Source: Albugo candida
Taxonomy: Eukaryota > Oomycota > Peronosporomycetes > Albuginales > Albuginaceae
DNA: 64,000 nt
Assembly (NCBI GenBank): GCA_905220665.1
Contig: CAJNAR010000004.1
Coordinates: forward strand, 62,001-126,000
Direction: 5' to 3'
Shown: positions 57,595 to 64,000 of the stretch, one piece after another
Position numbering within the stretch: position 1 is the first letter of the stretch
How the letters are laid out: each line of letters opens with the position of its first letter
Position numbers and translations under genes: made by a program
The notes under the pieces: model-generated
The model's database searches: none
Seen by the model: the letters and a program-made list of their open reading frames with translations, nothing else
What the model was told of the DNA's origin: nothing

Positions 57595-59920
57595 TTACTC
57601 TCCTATCGCTTTGAGCCTCAGTTCGGCTGCTTTTCGTCGCGATCTCTCCTTGAGAACCCATCCCAAGTACAAGTCATTTAGTTCAGCGACTTGTTTTTCC
57701 AATTTATCTCGATTCAGCTTTTCCTCCTTTAAATAATTTGATAGTTCGAGCGCGCCCGATTTCGTAATGTGCTTGTACTTTTGCTCAGCGGGTTGCTTCC
57801 GCTGGTTGATTACATTTGAACTGGACTCTGCGCTCTGCGATTTGAGTTGTTTTCGCCTTAATGCACGCTCCAGACGCTGTTGAATTGTGACTTCTGAAGG
57901 AATATCAGGAACGAACATCTCGATACACGCCTTTAGCAGTACCATAACATGCTCGAAGACGATGATCACGAGTAAGAGGCCTTCAGTGGAGTAACTTGGC
58001 AGCATGGTACGAAGTATCCCAGCATCCATCCCGATCAATGCGCAATTGGTAACTAGAGAAAGGTATCCGATAGCATCGAAAGCTAGGAACCACGCACCAA
58101 TACCAGAGCTCGTATTTCGCCAAGGACGACGATAACTGAGGCAAAGCTTGAACGCATCTGTCCGGATTTCCATTATATTGTTCAAAAGACAGCAAAATGC
58201 TGCCAGCGGGAATGCAGATGCAAATAATGTGATTTGCCTAAACAGCAAAGATTGAATTATACTTTAACGAAAACGTGAGAGTGGAATTGTTTACCCGAAT
58301 TGAACAAAAAGCTCCAAGTAATCATCAAATGTTCCTTCATACACGGGATACAGCAGCTCAGCTCCCACTTGTGCGTTTTCAATGTCTTTCGTTGATGATT
58401 GTGATGTTTTTGCCGAAAAAAATCGTGATTCTGCTGTAAGATAAGGAACCAACACTTCTGACATATTACTCAAAAACTGACGTGTTATGAGCATCCAGCT
58501 CAACGTCTGCTCGAGCCTCTCCATGTCTTGTGCCCAGAATGCCAAGTAGAACAATGAAGCAAAATTATTGACGAAATAGAAACACGACAGCTTCAAAACC
58601 AGTGCGTTTGAAAACTACAATTGTATAAAGTCAGCACAAATCCACGATCCAGTCGTAGGTACATACATCAGTGTCAGTCCGGTGATTCTCATAGTTCGTT
58701 AGAATGGAAGCAAGTTGGATATACTTGGAGTCCAAAAGCCACACCACAAGTGAGTACGAAATAGACGGGAGAATCTGCAAATACTCCCAGTTTCCATCCC
58801 ATCCATTGTACTTGGTAAATTGAGCCTCACTCCAATACTGGAAGCTGAAATAAACATACGTTAGAAGAAAAAGCCCACTTAGTGACGTCAACAGCACAGC
58901 TGTGGTTCCTATATAACGCTTCATGCGCTCCATTGACGAAAAAAACGTAAAATGCTCTTCCTGCACGGGATCATATTTCATCTCACCCCAAAAACCGCTT
59001 CGTTCTTGCTCCTCCAGCATTTGTTCTGTATTTCGGATATTCCAAGTGCTTCGAAGCGTGCTTTCTCGTCGTTTCCAAAATTTCAGAAAACCTGTGGCCC
59101 AACTTGTGATGAATATCGAGTATAGTGCTCGAACATACGAAGCATAAAAACTGTCTAGGAAAGTCACCAGAACTCCAAGTATCGAAGGGATCAATAGCCA
59201 ACGAGAAAACGTATCCAAAAATGCGAAATAGAAACCTATCTCATTGCCAAAGTAAACTTTGATCGAGTCAAGTGGCTGAGGAGAAAGAAATTTTTTGACC
59301 CAAGATTCCACCAGCTCCTTCCTCTCTCTAGCATTATGTAATGGAAAGTGATCGTAAATCACTTTTCGCTGGAAAGCTTGGGCCAATAAGTATTCATTTT
59401 TGACGAAAGGTGGTGGCACCGGCAAATCCTTTCCCTTTTCTTGATGACCCATACTCTTTGCCCGAACTCGACTCAAGCAAAACATGATCAAATCAATCTT
59501 GTTCCCGGATGCTAGAAGAAATTGTGAGATATCGGATGAGGTGTTGACATCCTTGGCATGCTTTTCTTTGTAAATTTTCGTCAGCGTTTGCTCTGTAGCT
59601 CCAAGGAGCAGACGTATAGTTCGTTGGTCATTGTCTTTCAGTTCTTTGACGACCAAATCCGTTTGAGACGATATATTTCGAACAAAATACTCAATCGTAG
59701 ACGGTGAAGACTCATTCGTGTCAAAACAAAAAACCACGTGCATTATTGAGGCTTCATCTTCGTGAAATATATTCTAAATGTGTACATCTGTAAATGCTTA
59801 TTCCAACAAGCAGAGAAAAAAAGTGCTTACACGTGATGCAACGTTGACAAATTCCTTTAGCGCGAATCCAGATGCCAGTACTGTTCCTATTCCAACGCTG
59901 CTTTGGATTACGATATCCAT
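57595..59920 (-). CDS. Anoctamin/TMEM16 family membrane protein
   Basis: Anoctamins are calcium-activated chloride channels and/or lipid scramblases. Four exons (59920-59831, 59773-58667, 58614-58295, 58237-57595) give 719 residues. After a cytosolic N-terminal domain the protein reads KVYFGNEIGFYFAFLDTFSRWLLIPSILG (start of the first helix, seen as YFGNEIGFYFAFLDTFSRWL), then WKRRESTLRSTWN. This matches the family pattern of a conserved Y-F-G-E-x-x-x-Y-F-x-F/W-L block before TM1 and W-K-R-x-x before the next loops. Around ten hydrophobic segments follow, ending in VIIVFEHVMVLLKACIEMFVPDIP and a charged cytosolic tail. The typical P-x-x-P/E calcium-site helices are diverged by eye, so channel versus scramblase cannot be decided. 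The length is somewhat short, as in protist members. Confidence 0.87.
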
Positions 59921-61412
59921 CGCGAAATAGAGCAGTCAACCGCCTTTGAATACGATGAAATTATGCGATAATTACTATAAAGTTAAAATTACTGACATAC
60001 AGAGACATAATGATTTTTGAAATGTCTCTTGTAAATCACAGCTTTCTATGGCGGTGTCCCAACTTGCAACAGACTAAACTCGATTTCTTTCAGTACGCGT
60101 GGAAACAGCTATTGAAATGCGTATCACTGCATTGGGACTGAAGTGTTGAGCATATCACCAATCTCTACTCTGTCATTTCTGTATACAACTCTCGATTGTA
60201 TTTCTCAGATGAAATGATACAAAGACCAATTTGCGTGTTCGAATCTGATCAAGCAAGTTTAATCACATTCCTGAAAATCGGGCCACAAGTGTTATTTTGT
60301 GTTCTCGACTGCTATTCCATTGATGTGTCATTCGCTGATAGAATATGAATATCTTTTTGACTTGATGAACCACAACCTTTGAGGGATTCCGCGCACCAGA
60401 AAATCAAACCTTGCCAATTTAGACGTCGTACAAATTTGTTAGAATCCACTAGGCGCTCTATGGGCTCATATCTGAAAAGCACACCAGTTGAGCGAGAAAT
60501 CGAGCAATTCTGTAATTTGGCCACTCAAGCATCATATACTCTCACCCAGCTTCACTGCTGATGACGCCTTATTTTTTCCAAGCGACTTAAAGACTTATCG
60601 TTCTATCTCTTGCATTTGATTTGACAACTGCCAATGCAACTGATACTATCTTCGACCTTCCTTCACTGCGGTGATTCACTCCCCCGCATGTTATCGATCT
60701 TGATGCACATATCTATTGGTTCGATGGACCTTGTCGGGTTTATATGGCTTCGATATCCTTGATCCTACATGCCGTCAATATATGATGAAATGAAGCTTAA
60801 AAGCTGTGAGAAGTATGCATGGTTGGAACACTTGAGTTGTTCGTTTGTGGACAAAGCACCTTATGGAGAGCAGAAGAAGAAAAAGTGTCGAGTAAATCGA
60901 AAGACTTCAAAGGCTCCAAAGATAAGAGATAGCTTCAAATACGATTTTGTCGGGTAACTACTCCACGTCAAAAATTAAGATACAAGATAAAACACGTGTA
61001 ATTATTTCCAATCTTCAAGTTTGGTTCTCTCATAAATTTAATTGTAGCCGAAGCTTTCCCCGACTGCAGAATCGAGAAAGCGAAGAAAATTTGCGAGTTT
61101 TGAGAACGTCTAAGCTTGTATATAGTCAGTTTTCTATCAAGCGAAATACGTGATACAAATGAAAGGCTTCGATAAAAACTAGCGAAGCAAGATCTAACCT
61201 ATAGAAAACACTATTTATCTCCCCAACCTCCTCACGATGTCGTGTGTTATAATATAACTCTTCTTCTGTCTGCCAACTTGGCTCCTGTCATAGCTTACAT
61301 TCTCCTCCACATAGCCAGCTGCGTCACTTCCAATGCATGTCATTCCTAAGAACTGAAATCCTCCGCTGTGCTTATAAACTATCTGAGGACATAAATTTCA
61401 AGAGCATTACGA
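59921..61412. other. Gene-poor intergenic stretch
   Basis: This 1.5-kb AT-rich region lies between divergent anoctamin and nuclease starts. The longest ORFs are 60-70 codons and look random. No repeats with clear borders, no tRNA and no transposase remnants are visible. Promoters for both neighbours should lie at its ends. Confidence 0.4.
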
Positions 61413-62276
61413 ATGAGACGCGGAAATTCGATTTTGATATTTGCAAGCGAGGTTCCTGTAATCACTGGAAAGAATCCGTTCCGTACAATCGAAGACACGT
61501 TCTTCCATGTTTGGAAACGAACAAATCCATCGCAGATCGAGCAGCTTCAGCAAACCCATCAGTTGGAAAAATGGCAAACAAAAGAGCAGAAAGTTTTCAC
61601 GAAAATCGACCAGCTTGGGATGACCAATTCAGTCACCGCACTCATTTCTGAAGCTTCCAAGGCGGCTACAGTACCTGAAGTTGCGAAAGTGAGCGCCAAA
61701 ATTCCAGCAGTGATCCCTAAGCACGTACCTTCAATCGCACGACAAGAAATTGAACGCACAATTGTCTCAGAGATGCACAAAGAGTTTGGTACGCGGCAAG
61801 AAAGCATTGCTATCGAGCACTTTGAACAAGATCGTGGCGTCCAAGTGAGAGATCGAAATCTCGCTTTTCATAGAAAACAGCTGAGCACAATTGAACGATA
61901 CAAAATATATCTTGGAGGGCGAATTGACGGTCGAAATGATGGCAAAGTTGTGGAAGTCAAAAATCGACTTCGCAAATTCGTTTCTCCAATACCGATATAT
62001 GACATAATACAGCTTCAGACATATTTGTACATCCTGAGCTCCAAGGAAGGCGAACTCGTGGAATACATGAAACAAGATCGAGCCAAATCGAGGCAGACGC
62101 AGATAGATTGGGATCCTGCCATGTGGTCAAACGACATTGAGCCGTACTTGCTGCGCTTCAGTAATGCGTTGACGCAATTTATGAAGAGCAAAGACTGCCA
62201 AGTTCGTTTTCTCAAGAGCATTTGCCCCCTAGAACAACGTGATCTCATCAAAACATATTGGACTCGTAATATATAG
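61413..62276 (+). CDS. PD-(D/E)XK-superfamily nuclease
   Basis: This single-exon ORF has 287 residues. Its C-terminal half carries a PD-(D/E)XK core: an upstream RQESIAIEHFEQ helix, then GGRIDGRNDGKVVEVKNR, where GRIDG supplies the Asp and EVKNR the E-x-K. The helix IYDIIQLQTYLYIL holds the conserved Q-x-x-x-Y of YqaJ/RecB-like and MGME1-like exonucleases. The N-terminal ~140 residues are Ala/Ile/Val-rich without a clear domain. The first residues MRRGNSILIFASEVPVITG could act as a weak mitochondrial signal. Possible roles are mitochondrial DNA maintenance or processing of foreign DNA. Similar folds also occur in large DNA viruses, and origin by transfer cannot be judged here. It is convergent with the PI4K gene, 50 bp between stops. 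Confidence 0.7.
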   Translation: MRRGNSILIFASEVPVITGKNPFRTIEDTFFHVWKRTNPSQIEQLQQTHQLEKWQTKEQKVFTKIDQLGMTNSVTALISEASKAATVPEVAKVSAKIPAVIPKHVPSIARQEIERTIVSEMHKEFGTRQESIAIEHFEQDRGVQVRDRNLAFHRKQLSTIERYKIYLGGRIDGRNDGKVVEVKNRLRKFVSPIPIYDIIQLQTYLYILSSKEGELVEYMKQDRAKSRQTQIDWDPAMWSNDIEPYLLRFSNALTQFMKSKDCQVRFLKSICPLEQRDLIKTYWTRNI

Positions 62277-62326
62277 ATATCTGAGACTCGTCATGTATAT
62301 TGCAAGATAACAAAGGTTTACTATGA

Positions 62327-64000
<1,674 letters not shown>

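Overview
This is a gene-dense, intron-containing nuclear window from a protist-like eukaryote. Nearly every intron that can be placed is about 50-60 nt long with GT...AG ends. Intergenic gaps are often under 100 bp. The base composition is moderately AT-rich. The gene set includes a PP2C-cyclic-nucleotide-binding-kinase fusion, a giant ASH/MSP-domain protein of the kind found in flagellated cells, malate synthase, a Skp1-type GlcNAc-transferase and a secreted HAD phosphatase. Together these fit a compact stramenopile genome, and an oomycete of the Albugo type is my best guess. That assignment is inference from architecture, not from a search. I see no CRISPR array, no prokaryotic operon signals, no rRNA or tRNA gene and no intact transposon.

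Layout from left to right. 1-1335 is the 3' end of a PPIP5K/VIP1 inositol-pyrophosphate enzyme. It is followed by a TMEM14-family membrane protein (1385-1708, minus), the spliceosomal protein MFAP1 (1781-3507, plus, seven exons) and the mRNA export/splicing helicase UAP56/Sub2 (3616-5276, minus, six exons). Next come a lipin-type phosphatidate phosphatase (5843-7426, plus), malate synthase (7473-9080, minus), a doubtful small Cys-rich ORF (9390-9704) and a secreted HAD phosphatase (9873-11111, minus). A gene-poor 1.9 kb follows.

12991-14924 encodes a tail-anchored coiled-coil protein. 15107-19191 (minus) is a PP2C / cyclic-nucleotide-binding / pseudokinase fusion. 19645-23976 (minus) is the most unusual gene: an INO80-like protein whose ATPase lobe has lost its Walker A and DEAQ motifs and has no C-lobe, followed by two CXXC zinc fingers, a C2H2-like finger and an FHA-like domain. 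24070-36310 (minus) is one gene of about 3,900 codons made of ASH/MSP-like beta modules.

The right half holds CSN5 (36608-37785), NBS1/nibrin (37809-39476), a very large separase carrying a SAP-like DNA-binding motif next to its protease domain (40905-47739), cytosolic isoleucyl-tRNA synthetase (48186-51713), a mitochondrial carrier (51760-52807), a GT60 GlcNAc-transferase (52953-54050), a long coiled-coil protein (54074-57450), a near-perfect 24-bp inverted repeat (57499-57552), an anoctamin/TMEM16 (57595-59920), a PD-(D/E)XK nuclease (61413-62276) and the 3' part of a type III PI4-kinase cut by the window edge (62327-64000).

The genes are ordinary eukaryotic neighbours and do not form a cluster. 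Loose themes recur: chromosome biology (INO80-like, NBS1, separase), phosphoinositide and lipid signalling (PPIP5K, lipin, PI4K, anoctamin) and mRNA processing (MFAP1, UAP56). Exon edges were read by eye from splice signals, reading phase and family conservation, so individual junctions may be off by a base or two.
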